The notes beneath the pieces were generated by a model. It saw only the letters and a program-made list of their open reading frames with translations, was not told the DNA's origin and ran no database searches. Below are positions 34,049 to 42,294 of a stretch of 64,000 nucleotides of DNA, one piece after another. The DNA is from Hungatella sp. UBA5385 (GTDB taxonomy: Bacteria > Bacillota > Clostridia > Lachnospirales > Lachnospiraceae). Every line of letters begins with the position of its first letter. The first letter of the stretch is position 1. The position numbers were made by a program, and so were the translations under genes. The DNA lies in NCBI GenBank assembly GCA_002409995.1, contig DHOR01000026.1, forward strand, positions 69,932-133,931. The letters run 5' to 3'.

Positions 34049-34606
34049 ATGAAAAAGACCTATGAAGACAGTATGATTGTTAAAGAATGGATTACTTTTG
34101 CACTTATTAAACTAATGAATGAGTATAAATTTGAAGCCATTACCATAACTCAAATAGCATTAACTGCCGGTGTACCCAGAATAACATTTTACCGAAATTA
34201 TAAAACCAAAATGGACATTTTACTCCAGTATAATCTTTATCTCTCAGAGCGTTTTTCAAAAATTATACGAGATGCAATAGAAAATGGAAACTGCATGTAT
34301 TGGGAAATACTTTTTGAATTTATTCGTAACAATCAAGAATACTTCCATGCCATTATATCGGCTGAAAAAGGATATCTGATACTTATGACCATGAATAATA
34401 ATATTCTTAATATTGCTCCACAAATGGATCCTTATTACCTTCATTTTTTTACAGGAGCACTTTATAATGTAATCGTATATTGGATATCTAATAATTTTCA
34501 GCCCCCCTCCGGTGAAATGCAGAAAAAATTCAAAAAACTGATTACTGATAAGAATTACGAAAGTGTCATATGCTGTTATATCGACTTTTTTCAAAAGCTG
34601 CTATAG
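34049..34606 (+). CDS. TetR/AcrR-family transcriptional regulator
   Basis: A 185-residue TetR-type repressor. The N-terminal HTH is readable in ALIKLMNEYKFEAITITQIA followed by AGVPRITFYRNYKTKMDIL. The C-terminal domain has the hydrophobic, aromatic pattern of TetR_C_7-like regulators (YLHFFTGALYNVIVYWI). AACAGGAGG supports the start. It is divergent from the SDR gene, its likely target. The sequence is very AT-rich compared with flanking housekeeping genes, consistent with acquisition by transfer. Confidence 0.9.
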   Translation: MKKTYEDSMIVKEWITFALIKLMNEYKFEAITITQIALTAGVPRITFYRNYKTKMDILLQYNLYLSERFSKIIRDAIENGNCMYWEILFEFIRNNQEYFHAIISAEKGYLILMTMNNNILNIAPQMDPYYLHFFTGALYNVIVYWISNNFQPPSGEMQKKFKKLITDKNYESVICCYIDFFQKLL

Positions 34607-34689
34607 CAGCATATATTTAACCGCCGCTCAATGACTTTTAGCGCAGTTATTACTTTTCCTGTTAGCGGGGAAATTCCAATGAAGAGAAT

Positions 34690-35319
34690 CTAGCACTCAT
34701 TAAAATATTTCTGTAATGTTTCTACAAACTGTCCCATATGTATTCCATCCACAAAAGAATGGTGCACCTGAACAGAAATTGGAATTAAGACTCTTCCATC
34801 TTTCTCATAATATTTCCCCCAGTCAAAAAGTGGGGTTGCATTGTCTTTCTTTCCCGAATTGGTGTGGGAAATATGCGTATAGGTAACCCATGGCATAGGA
34901 GAACACTGAAATACATCATTTCCCAAAGGACCAGTAAAGTATTCACACTGTTCATTTGCTGTTTTTAATGCAAATGAACAGTATTCTTTTAAATTATCTA
35001 TCATAGGCACATTGACTACCTTAAACAGTTCTGTATCTTTATTGAGATAAGTAAATGCTGTGTCTATCCTGTCAAACAGAACTACCTGCCCGTCTACGAA
35101 CCGATAACGGAATGCTTCTATTTTATTTGCACACTTACATAGTGCATATACCATTGCCATTGTAAAAGAGACTTGTTGTTCTTTAACCATACGCTTAAAA
35201 TTTGTAATATCTGATTCAAATGTTACACAAAATGAAGGTTCAACGCTGTTCCTAAACACCATACAATGCATTGCTCTATCCCATGTTTTTTCATCAATCA
35301 CTTTATATTGATTAGCCAT
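34690..35319 (-). CDS. Chloramphenicol acetyltransferase-like protein (type A CAT fold)
   Basis: A 209-residue CAT-family acetyltransferase. The catalytic motif is VHHSFVDGIHMGQF near residue 188 (HHxxxDG), and the conserved N-terminal segment runs through the DYKVIDEKTWDR-like start to SFCVTF. The CPMPWVTYTHISH region forms the acceptor pocket. Canonical CATs O-acetylate chloramphenicol with acetyl-CoA. The pocket residues differ from classic CatA, and many such proteins act on unknown acceptors, so resistance should not be assumed. It lies 65 bases downstream of a merR gene on the same strand. Confidence 0.83.
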   Translation of the reverse strand: MANQYKVIDEKTWDRAMHCMVFRNSVEPSFCVTFESDITNFKRMVKEQQVSFTMAMVYALCKCANKIEAFRYRFVDGQVVLFDRIDTAFTYLNKDTELFKVVNVPMIDNLKEYCSFALKTANEQCEYFTGPLGNDVFQCSPMPWVTYTHISHTNSGKKDNATPLFDWGKYYEKDGRVLIPISVQVHHSFVDGIHMGQFVETLQKYFNEC

Positions 35320-35384
35320 GTTTTCCCCTCCAAATTCAGTTTTTCTATTTTTCTATTAAACTTATTTACACAGTTACCCCAAAC

Positions 35385-35816
35385 TTATATTTTATAATCC
35401 CTAATATCTGCCGGCAATTCATCATCTGACATATTTTTCACTATATCTTCAGTACCATCAGCCACTGCCTTATCATAATACCAACATTTAAATTTTAGGA
35501 AGTTAAGATTTTTCTTCATTTCTTCTAATTGCTTTTCTACTTCTTTATAACGATCATGAAACATTTTTTGCCGTTTATCAAGGGAAGCATCCCCCTCTTG
35601 ACACCAAATCAAAAATTCCTTGATATCCTTAATAGACATACCAGAAACCTTCAGACACTCAATAACCTGGAGTGTATTAAGCTCTGTATCAGAAAACACC
35701 CGAATACCACCATTGCTCCGCTCCATGTCAGGAAACATTCCTTCACGGTCATAATAACGCAGGGTGGATATTGTAATACCAGTAAGATTAGATATTTCAC
35801 CGATAGAATAGTTCAT
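35385..35816 (-). CDS. MerR-family transcriptional regulator
   Basis: A 143-residue MerR protein starting MNYSIGEISNLTGITISTLR; the winged helix continues YYDREGMFPDMERSNGGIR. A dimerisation helix (about 75-118) follows. The C-terminal tail is short, with a single Cys (KCWYYDKAV), so it does not resemble metal sensors. AAAGGAGAG supports the start at 35816. A perfect TTGACA-17-TATAAT promoter lies at 35902-35930 and a 7-6-7 palindrome just downstream of it. It is probably co-transcribed with the CAT-like gene. Confidence 0.9.
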   Translation of the reverse strand: MNYSIGEISNLTGITISTLRYYDREGMFPDMERSNGGIRVFSDTELNTLQVIECLKVSGMSIKDIKEFLIWCQEGDASLDKRQKMFHDRYKEVEKQLEEMKKNLNFLKFKCWYYDKAVADGTEDIVKNMSDDELPADIRDYKI

Positions 35817-35872
35817 AATTAACTCTCCTTTAATTTTGCATACAAAAATATTTAATTTTTTTATACCCATTT

Positions 35873-35892
35873 ACCTAAACCTAGCTTTAGGT
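35873..35892. promoter_or_regulatory. MerR operator palindrome and divergent MerR-type promoter
   Basis: ACCTAAA-CCTAGC-TTTAGGT is a perfect 7-6-7 dyad. Rightward, it sits inside TTTACC (35870-35875), a 19-base spacer and TATACT (35895-35900), the MerR-activated layout. Leftward it lies just after the -10 of the merR promoter, where binding would repress merR. Confidence 0.7.
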
Positions 35893-35901
35893 TCTATACT
35901 C

Positions 35902-35930
35902 ATTATATATATTAAAGTATTGTGTGTCAA
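35902..35930 (-). promoter_or_regulatory. Consensus promoter for merR-cat
   Basis: Reading leftward, TTGACA (35930-35925), 17 bases and TATAAT (35907-35902) match the consensus fully. The start point would fall next to the operator palindrome. Confidence 0.8.
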
Positions 35931-35959
35931 ACTATAAAAAACCATAATATTAACAAGGA

Positions 35960-36003
35960 AAGTGTACCCCAATATTTCACTATCCAAATAATGGGGTACA
36001 CTT
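35960..36003. repeat. 11-bp inverted repeat with 22-base loop
   Basis: AAGTGTACCCC (35960-35970) and GGGGTACACTT (35993-36003) are exact complements. It may end the MerR-methyltransferase transcript (leftward tail CCTTGTTAAT, weak). Its GTGTACCCC arms also resemble transposon ends, but no transposase fragment is visible. Confidence 0.5.
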
Positions 36004-36068
36004 CAAAAGGCGTTATACCAAATCATTAATCCAATCCAGCACAAACTAATATATTCATTCTAATATTT

Positions 36069-37085
36069 TCACTCTAAACAAGCCACCACAATCCATATCA
36101 ATTCATCAACAGCCTCTGCCATGCACTGATACCCCATTTCATGAAACAGTGCCTCCAGCTCATCAACTCTGGCAAAATACTCATCCTCAAAATCCCGTCT
36201 CTCTTCTGGTGTACAAGTCTCTAAAAACTGCTTTTCTGCCTCTTCATCCCGAAACATCAGATCAGTAATAATCACTCTTCCATCTCTTTTCAAAACCCGG
36301 TCCATCTCTTTTAACGCCAGCATTTTCTCTTCCCCTTTACAGTGATGAAACGCATAAGATGTGACAATAGTATCAGCACTGCTGTCATTAAGGGGAAGTT
36401 TTAAAAAGCTGCCTGGCAGAACAGTCAGTTCCCTGAATTTACGTTTAGCAGTTTTTAGCATATTAACAGACTGATCAATCCCTATAACCTTGTGTTTCTC
36501 CAGAATCCGTTTAGCCAGTTCCCCTGTTCCTACCCCGATTTCCACAACACTCCCTGTCTTCTCATTGACAATTTCTGCCGTCCGATCCAGAACACGGTCA
36601 TAGTTTTTATAAAAATCAAGACCACTGCGCTGTTTTCTCACATCTTCATCATAATGCTCTGCCCAGCTATTAAAATCCCACCGATCAACCCACTGTTCCA
36701 TACTTGAGAGCAGATGTGCCGTATCCTTCATCTGATCTCCAATAATCTCAACATTTTCCCCTTCTGAAAACATTGTTTCGATACACTTTCCCATAGAATC
36801 ACGAATCAGGCTCATAGTGTGAATATGATGGTTTACAGCCTCATACTGCTGAAAAAACAGATCAATAGGGCTGGACTTCTTCTCCAGAATGGAGGTAATT
36901 GTCTCCAAAGGAAATCCCATTTTACGAAAAAGAAGTATCATCTGAATTCTAGCAATATCCTCAGTAGAATACAGGCGGTATCCATTAACATCACGTTCCG
37001 GCATAATCAGCTTCTTCTTTTCATAAAATCGCAATACATTAGGATTAATCTGAAATCGTTCTGCTGCCTCTTTAATTTTATACAT
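36069..37085 (-). CDS. MerR-type regulator fused to a SAM-dependent methyltransferase
   Basis: A 338-residue two-part protein. Residues 1-70 are a MerR winged helix (YKIKEAAERFQINPNVLRFY, then the RDVNGYRLYS wing). Residues 75-130 form the linker helix. Residues 135-338 are a class I methyltransferase with motif I VEIGVGTGE (181-189), the acidic IGID residue, and motif IV-like TSYAFHHCKG. The enzyme domain sits where MerR proteins normally carry their effector-binding domain, so substrate or SAM binding may control DNA binding. A TTGACA-19-TATAGT promoter with a central dyad lies upstream, which suggests autoregulation. Confidence 0.88.
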   Translation of the reverse strand: MYKIKEAAERFQINPNVLRFYEKKKLIMPERDVNGYRLYSTEDIARIQMILLFRKMGFPLETITSILEKKSSPIDLFFQQYEAVNHHIHTMSLIRDSMGKCIETMFSEGENVEIIGDQMKDTAHLLSSMEQWVDRWDFNSWAEHYDEDVRKQRSGLDFYKNYDRVLDRTAEIVNEKTGSVVEIGVGTGELAKRILEKHKVIGIDQSVNMLKTAKRKFRELTVLPGSFLKLPLNDSSADTIVTSYAFHHCKGEEKMLALKEMDRVLKRDGRVIITDLMFRDEEAEKQFLETCTPEERRDFEDEYFARVDELEALFHEMGYQCMAEAVDELIWIVVACLE

Positions 37086-37128
37086 GCTATTTCCTCTCTA
37101 ATCAACAATTTATATTATCTACATCATC

Positions 37129-37159
37129 ACTATAATCCTTCATCTAAGGTGAATGTCAA
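37129..37159 (-). promoter_or_regulatory. MerR-type promoter of the regulator-methyltransferase gene
   Basis: Reading leftward, TTGACA (37159-37154), a 19-base spacer and TATAGT (37134-37129). The spacer contains CCTT-CATCT-AAGG (37137-37149 on the plus strand). The long spacer with a dyad is the MerR signature, so the fusion protein probably activates or tunes its own gene. Confidence 0.65.
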
Positions 37160-37214
37160 GATGTTTTTTCACTATTGCTATTCCATTTCATATCTGCTAT
37201 GATTAAGCAGAAGA

Positions 37215-37300
37215 TTCCTGGGGTGCCCCTTACAAAAGGGGGCTGAGAAAGTTTTTACTTACCCATATACCTGATCTGGATCATGCCAGCGTAGGGAGTG
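37215..37300 (+). ncRNA. TPP (thiamine pyrophosphate) riboswitch
   Basis: The THI-box consensus is clear: CTGGGGTGCCC, then GGGCTGAGA, ACCCATATACCTGATCTGG, ATCATGCCAGCGTAGGGA. It precedes ykoF by about 100 bases. A short hairpin (CCACTG/CAGTGG, 37310-37328) without a T-tract follows, and another small hairpin abuts the AAGGAGG site, so control may act on translation. TPP binding is expected to turn the operon off. Confidence 0.97.
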
Positions 37301-37400
37301 AATGACTAACCACTGTATATAGCAGTGGATAATCCGATTATAATATGGATGCCGCCAGGTCTCTTTCAGTAAATTATTATTACTAAGGAGGTCTTTTTTT

Positions 37401-38033
37401 ATGTCTGAAACAAAACTGCAACACGTAACCTACGGCTCCTGCTGTGCAGGAACAAGCGGTGCTTCTATGGAAATTACAGGCTGCCGCTTTAATCTCTCCC
37501 CTATGAGCGACCGCTACATTGATATTATTATGGAAGCGATCGGGAAAACAAACACTTCTAAAGTCTGGTCTAAAACAGAAGCACACTCCACTGTTTACCG
37601 CGGCCATCAGGAACATGTCATTGATACAGTCAAAGCCTGCTTTATCCACGCATGGAAGCCAGACGTACATATGACAATGGAAACCACCTTTTCCAAGGGA
37701 TGTCCCGGAGATACAGATGCTGAAAGCTATCTGGCTGAGGATAAACAACTGTTAAATGCTGCTTCCACTAAGGATATTCATTTTCCTGTACTCTGTAAAA
37801 TCAGCCTTTATCCCATGGGCGTTTCCAATTATATGGAATACATTGCTCATGTGGTTAATTACGCCATTGATCAGGGAATCTACCAATGTTCCACTCATTA
37901 TGCAACAGTCCTTCAATGTGATGTACAGGAGCTGTTCGATTATTTCTCCTATGTCACTGCTTATTGTGGCCAACACCTAAGCCATTATATATTTGAAGCT
38001 ACTCTATCCGTTAACAGCCCTACCAAAATATAA
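37401..38033 (+). CDS. ykoF: YkoF: hydroxymethylpyrimidine/thiamine-binding protein of the Yko importer
   Basis: A 210-residue YkoF protein with two ferredoxin-like ACT-type repeats: CRFNLSPMSDRYIDIIMEAI and CKISLYPMGVSNYMEYIAHV start the two halves at the same relative place. YkoF binds thiamine or its pyrimidine moiety (HMP) and is found only with YkoEDC. AAGGAGG lies upstream. It is the first gene after the TPP riboswitch. It is soluble and cytoplasmic by sequence, with no signal peptide. Confidence 0.93.
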   Translation: MSETKLQHVTYGSCCAGTSGASMEITGCRFNLSPMSDRYIDIIMEAIGKTNTSKVWSKTEAHSTVYRGHQEHVIDTVKACFIHAWKPDVHMTMETTFSKGCPGDTDAESYLAEDKQLLNAASTKDIHFPVLCKISLYPMGVSNYMEYIAHVVNYAIDQGIYQCSTHYATVLQCDVQELFDYFSYVTAYCGQHLSHYIFEATLSVNSPTKI

Positions 38034-38051
38034 GATAAGAGGTATTTGATT

Positions 38052-38651
38052 ATGAAGTCAACAAATTCCTGGAAACTAAAAGATATATTAATGATTGCTA
38101 TATCCGCTATGCTCTTTGGTGTTGTTTATCTGGGCATGGTTTACACAGGTTCCTATCTCACAGCCATTTTAACCCCTTTTGGTCTTGGTGTCCTGGGATA
38201 TGAACCAATCTACGGTATCTGGTTTATGGCAGGTGTGTATACCACCTATGTCATCCAGAAGCCCGGTGTAGGTATTATAGCAGAAATGCTGGCAGCTCTT
38301 TTAGAAGTGCTTATGGGCAATTTCTTCGGTCCTGTTGTATTTATCAGCGGATTTATTCAAGGGCTTGGTTCAGAGCTGGGGTTTGCCGTGTTTAAGTATA
38401 AAAGATTCGGTTACAGTTCTACCATAGCTGCTGCAGTGGGCTGTACTGTATTAAGCTTTATCTGGACAGGATTTCGTTCTGCTTACTGGACTTTATCACC
38501 TGCTCTGGTTTTGTCCATTTTCCTAATCCGCTTAATCAGCTCAATTTTGTTTTGTGGATTCGGCTGTAAGCTGCTAGGCGATGCTCTGACTAAGGCAGGA
38601 GTTTTAAAGGCATATGCCCTTGGACAAAAATCCTTAAATCCAGATGAGTAA
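38052..38651 (+). CDS. ykoE: YkoE: substrate-specific (S) component of the ECF-type importer
   Basis: A 199-residue integral membrane protein with about six helices: LKDILMIAISAMLFGVVYLG at the N-terminus, then the family segment YGIWFMAGVYTTYVIQKPG. It is the membrane S-component that recognises the thiamine precursor HMP. The ATG at 38052 follows AGAGGT; a TTG six bases earlier is less likely. It lies 18 bases after ykoF. Confidence 0.93.
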   Translation: MKSTNSWKLKDILMIAISAMLFGVVYLGMVYTGSYLTAILTPFGLGVLGYEPIYGIWFMAGVYTTYVIQKPGVGIIAEMLAALLEVLMGNFFGPVVFISGFIQGLGSELGFAVFKYKRFGYSSTIAAAVGCTVLSFIWTGFRSAYWTLSPALVLSIFLIRLISSILFCGFGCKLLGDALTKAGVLKAYALGQKSLNPDE

Positions 38652-38662
38652 GGAGAAATCTT

Positions 38663-40120
38663 ATGAAATTTTTAGAAGTGAAAAATTTGAACTTTCGCTA
38701 TTTTCAGCAGTCCAAACATCTGATTCTGGATAATGCCTCACTCTCCATTGAGCAGGGAACCATCACTGTGATTTTAGGAAGCAGCGGCTGCGGCAAAAGT
38801 ACGCTTGCTGCTGTCTGTGCGGGATTATACCCTGACAATGGAGGAGAACTGTTATCCGGCACCCGAACCATAGCCGGCCATGATGTGGACTCAATGACTC
38901 CCACAGAACGGAGCCGTTATCTTTCCTATACCTTTCAAAACCCGGATCTTCAGTTCTGTATGGATACACTGCGTAAAGAGCTGATCTTTTGTCTGGAAAA
39001 CCATAACTATCCCAGAGAACATATGGAGAACATGGCTGAAGAAATTGCCAGGAGATTCTCCATGGAATCATTTTTAGACAGACAGCTTTCCACATTATCA
39101 GGCGGCGAGAAGCAAAAGGCAGCGCTCTGCTGTGCATTGGCATCTCAGCCCAGGGGAATATTACTGGACGAACCATTTTCAAATATTGATCCGCAAACAT
39201 CATCTCAGATTATAGACCTGTTAAAAAGGCAGAACCAGGAACATAAGACTACCATCATTGCCATTGACCACCATCCGGAACACTGGCTTGATACAGCTGA
39301 TGAATTTATTCTCCTCGGAGAGAAGGGCTGTATTCTTAAACGGGGAATTACCAAAGAAAATATGACCAATTTCAGGGAACTGTTTCAGGAGAAAGGGATT
39401 GTGTATCCGGGCATATTTTCCTCTTTTAGTAATGCATTAAAGGCTGGGAAAACTGCCATTTCCCTGGAAAATGTCTCCATAAGGCAAGGGGAGAAACAGG
39501 ATATTCTGCTTAAACATCTATCCCATACTTTTTCCTATGGTCAGATAACTGCTGTCATAAGTCCTTCCGGGGCAGGAAAAACAACTCTGTTTCATACGTT
39601 TTTAAAGCAAAAACATTTTGATGGCTCTATAAAGTTAGATGGAAAAGAACTGAAAAAAATCAAAGAAAGAGATTTGTTTCGGAGCATTGGAATTGTATTT
39701 CAGAATCCTTCCGAACAATTTACCACCACCAATGTATTTACAGAGATTACAGAGACTTTAAAGATCTGGAGACAAGAATTATCAGAACAGGAACGTCAAA
39801 AAGAGGCTGAACAGCTTCTAAAGGAGTATAGCCTGTGGAGTTACAAAAATTACTCCCCTTATATGCTGAGCCAGGGACAGCAAAGGCGGCTAGCAGTTCT
39901 ATCCATGCTCTGCGGAGGACAGAAAATACTTCTCTTAGACGAGCCAACCTATGGTCAGGACGGCCGTTCTACAATAACTATTATGGAGCAGCTGAGAAAG
40001 AAGGTCATGTTTGAGAATCTCTGTGTTATATTTTCCACTCATGATCATCAGCTTGCCAATGCTTATGCCGATACAATTTGTGCCATAAAAGGAAAGGAGC
40101 TTGTTAATGTCAAAAGTTAA
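38663..40120 (+). CDS. ykoD: YkoD: fused two-domain ECF ATPase
   Basis: A 485-residue protein with two complete ABC ATPase domains. The first has Walker A GSSGCGKST, signature LSGGEKQKAA and Walker B ILLDEPFSN. The second has SPSGAGKTT, LSQGQQRRLAVLS and ILLLDEPTYGQDG. It powers HMP uptake through YkoE and YkoC. TAAGGAG precedes the start. Its last codons overlap the ykoC start. Confidence 0.96.
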   Translation: MKFLEVKNLNFRYFQQSKHLILDNASLSIEQGTITVILGSSGCGKSTLAAVCAGLYPDNGGELLSGTRTIAGHDVDSMTPTERSRYLSYTFQNPDLQFCMDTLRKELIFCLENHNYPREHMENMAEEIARRFSMESFLDRQLSTLSGGEKQKAALCCALASQPRGILLDEPFSNIDPQTSSQIIDLLKRQNQEHKTTIIAIDHHPEHWLDTADEFILLGEKGCILKRGITKENMTNFRELFQEKGIVYPGIFSSFSNALKAGKTAISLENVSIRQGEKQDILLKHLSHTFSYGQITAVISPSGAGKTTLFHTFLKQKHFDGSIKLDGKELKKIKERDLFRSIGIVFQNPSEQFTTTNVFTEITETLKIWRQELSEQERQKEAEQLLKEYSLWSYKNYSPYMLSQGQQRRLAVLSMLCGGQKILLLDEPTYGQDGRSTITIMEQLRKKVMFENLCVIFSTHDHQLANAYADTICAIKGKELVNVKS

Positions 40121-40805
40121 CCCTTCCATAAAGGCTGTGACAGTTTTAATCTGCGGCCTTTTTATCTCCTTTTCCTACTCCCCTTATTTAAATGGTTATG
40201 TGATCATCACCTGCCTGATTCTCATGGCAGGTTCGGGAGTAAAGTGGACATCTGCAGGAAAGATATTAATCCCTGCAACACTGGCTGCTGCCAGCCTGTT
40301 TTTCTCAGCCCTGTTTCATACTAATCCAGATCAGATTGCTGCCTCCTCCACGCCCTCTGTGCACAATGCAGTTCAGCTTGAACTAAGAATCTATGCATAC
40401 AGCGCATTAGGCATGTTATTTGCCCTTACCACTGATTCAGAGGAATTTATATACAGTCTGATGCACCAGCTTAAACTGCCTCCCAAGTTTGCCTATGGAG
40501 TTCTGGCTGCTTACCACCTGCTTCCTGCTATGAAACGGGAATACGCCTCTGTCCGTCTTGCCTACAAAATTAAAGGATACCATTTAAGTCCATTTTCCCT
40601 TCGGCCTGTTTTCTCTATGCTGGTCAATACCATGCACTGGTCAGAAAATGTGGCTATGGCTATGGAATCCAAAGGGTTTGATGGGGATGGACCACGCAGC
40701 TATTTTCTGATCCCGGAAGTCCGATGGTTTGACAAGCTCTTTTTCATTGGGTATACAGGAGGTACGGCTGTGCTGTTATTCTTATTTCCACACTTTCCTG
40801 TCTAA
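40107..40805 (+). CDS. ykoC: YkoC: transmembrane (T) coupling component
   Basis: A 232-residue membrane protein of the CbiQ/EcfT type, with four or five helices and a cytoplasmic coupling region (REYASVRLAYKIKGY, then SENVAMAMESKGFDG), which has the Ala-Arg-Gly type motifs that dock on the ATPase. The ATG at 40107 is eight bases after AAAGGAG and lies inside the end of ykoD, so translation is coupled. It completes ykoFEDC, and a terminator follows. Confidence 0.93.
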   Translation: MSKVNPSIKAVTVLICGLFISFSYSPYLNGYVIITCLILMAGSGVKWTSAGKILIPATLAAASLFFSALFHTNPDQIAASSTPSVHNAVQLELRIYAYSALGMLFALTTDSEEFIYSLMHQLKLPPKFAYGVLAAYHLLPAMKREYASVRLAYKIKGYHLSPFSLRPVFSMLVNTMHWSENVAMAMESKGFDGDGPRSYFLIPEVRWFDKLFFIGYTGGTAVLLFLFPHFPV

Positions 40806-40810
40806 TTAAA

Positions 40811-40857
40811 ACGCACCTCAGATACCAGCCATTTCGCTGATATTCGAGGTGCTTTTA
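40811..40857. terminator. Terminator after ykoC, also facing glyA
   Basis: GCACCTC and GAGGTGC pair, extended by A-rich and T-rich flanks (AAAACGCACCTC, GAGGTGCTTTTA). The loop can fold further. The genes on either side converge here. Confidence 0.75.
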
Positions 40858-40927
40858 TGTTTATTTGAGTACGCTTTTATTTGAGTGCACTCATTTAAGC
40901 CTCATTTATTTAATGCTGCAATATATC

Positions 40928-42175
40928 TTACTCATAAATCGGATACTTATCACAAATCTTAGTCACTTCGCTTCTGATATAATCTGCCTGATTCTCAAAA
41001 TCAGTAGCAGCCAGCCAGATACACTCAGCAATTTTCTCCATATCCTCTTCCTTTAATCCTCTGGAAGTAATAGCAGGAGTTCCTACACGAACGCCGGAAG
41101 TTACAAATGGACTTCTTGGATCATTGGGCACACCATTTTTATTCAGTGTTATGTAAACTTCGTCACAACGGTTCTGCAGTTCTTTTCCAGTCACTTCCAT
41201 ATCACGTAAATCAATGAGCATCAGATGATTGTCTGTGCCGCCTGTAAGAATATGGAATCCCTGCTTAACGAACGCTTCAGCCAGAGCCTTGGCATTCTTC
41301 ACCACCTGCTCCTGATAGGTCTTGAATTCCGGCTTTAAAGCCTCTCCCAGGCAAATTGCCTTACCAGCAATCACATGCTCCAAAGGACCGCCCTGAATTC
41401 CAGGGAAAATAGCCTTGTTAAAGTTAAACTTCTCAGCAGCTTCCTTATTAGCCAGAATCATACCGCCTCTTGGACCGCGAAGAGTTTTGTGAGTTGTTGT
41501 TGTAGTCACATCAGCATAAGGAATTGGGCTTGGATGAACACCTGCTGCCACAAGACCTGCAATATGAGCCATATCCACCATTAAGTAAGCTCCAACCTTA
41601 TCAGCCACTTCACGGAAACGCTTAAAGTCAATGACTCTTCCATAAGCACTGGCTCCTGCAACGATTAATTTGGGCTTATTTTCAACTGCGATCCGCTCCA
41701 TTTCATCGTAATCAATAAATCCATCATCATTCACGCCATAAGGCACAATATTATAATATAAACCGGAAAAGTTTACAGGGCTTCCATGTGTCAAATGACC
41801 GCCATGGTTTAAATTCATTCCCATAACAGTATCCCCTGGCTCAAGCATAGCAATAAATACTGCCATATTAGCCTGTGCTCCTGAGTGAGGCTGTACATTG
41901 GCATAATCGCAGCCAAACAGCTTCTTAGCGCGCTCAATGGCAATTGTCTCAATAACGTCCACCTCTTCACAGCCGCCATAATAACGTTTTCCAGGATATC
42001 CTTCTGCATATTTGTTGGTAAGCACAGTACCCATAGCCATCATAACAGGCTCAGATACAATATTCTCGGAAGCGATCAGCTCTAAGTTCCTTCTCTGGCG
42101 TGCACACTCCCGCTCAATAACTTCTCCTACTTCCTTATCATAATCGGTGATAAATTTCATAACTTCATTGACCAT
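40928..42175 (-). CDS. glyA: Serine hydroxymethyltransferase
   Basis: A 415-residue PLP enzyme that interconverts serine and glycine and supplies methylene-tetrahydrofolate. ELIASENIVSE, the EGYPGKRYYGGCE tetrahydrofolate region and the PLP lysine Lys230 in TTTTTHKTLRGPRGG are all present. The start at 42175 is chosen because GTGAGGG lies eight bases upstream; the ATG two codons earlier is too close to it. A consensus promoter and a structured leader precede the gene. It is monocistronic as far as can be seen. Confidence 0.97.
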   Translation of the reverse strand: MVNEVMKFITDYDKEVGEVIERECARQRRNLELIASENIVSEPVMMAMGTVLTNKYAEGYPGKRYYGGCEEVDVIETIAIERAKKLFGCDYANVQPHSGAQANMAVFIAMLEPGDTVMGMNLNHGGHLTHGSPVNFSGLYYNIVPYGVNDDGFIDYDEMERIAVENKPKLIVAGASAYGRVIDFKRFREVADKVGAYLMVDMAHIAGLVAAGVHPSPIPYADVTTTTTHKTLRGPRGGMILANKEAAEKFNFNKAIFPGIQGGPLEHVIAGKAICLGEALKPEFKTYQEQVVKNAKALAEAFVKQGFHILTGGTDNHLMLIDLRDMEVTGKELQNRCDEVYITLNKNGVPNDPRSPFVTSGVRVGTPAITSRGLKEEDMEKIAECIWLAATDFENQADYIRSEVTKICDKYPIYE

Positions 42176-42193
42176 GTTCATTCCCTCACTTTT

Positions 42194-42260
42194 CCTCAAT
42201 ATCGCACAAAGGTGCCAGCAGAGGGACATGTCCCTGCACCAGCACCTCTTACCGTTGAGG
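42194..42260 (-). ncRNA. Structured leader RNA of glyA
   Basis: Three nested helices are readable: CCTCAA with TTGAGG (42255-42260 and 42194-42199), AGGTGC with GCACCT (42242-42247 and 42210-42215), and an inner GCAG.../CTGC stem capped by the palindrome GGACATGTCC. The outer stem starts within a few bases of the predicted transcription start and closes next to the GTGAGGG ribosome-binding site. It does not match the TPP, glycine, tetrahydrofolate or ZTP riboswitch consensus sequences I know. Confidence 0.5.
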
Positions 42261-42263
42261 TTG

Positions 42264-42293
42264 ATTATAAATCATTCTTCATAGTGATGTCAA
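42264..42293 (-). promoter_or_regulatory. glyA promoter
   Basis: Reading leftward, TTGACA (42293-42288), 18 bases and TATAAT (42269-42264). Predicted transcription start is near 42257. Confidence 0.85.
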
Positions 42294-42294
42294 G

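Noticed and set aside
34690..35319. Confirmed chloramphenicol resistance gene
   Set aside because: The CAT fold and HHxxxDG are clear, but the acceptor-pocket residues differ from classical enzymes, so the substrate cannot be claimed.
40860..40927. Direct repeat TTTATTTGAGT after the ykoC terminator as a mobile-element trace
   Set aside because: Only two short imperfect copies in AT-rich DNA; no inverted ends or transposase.
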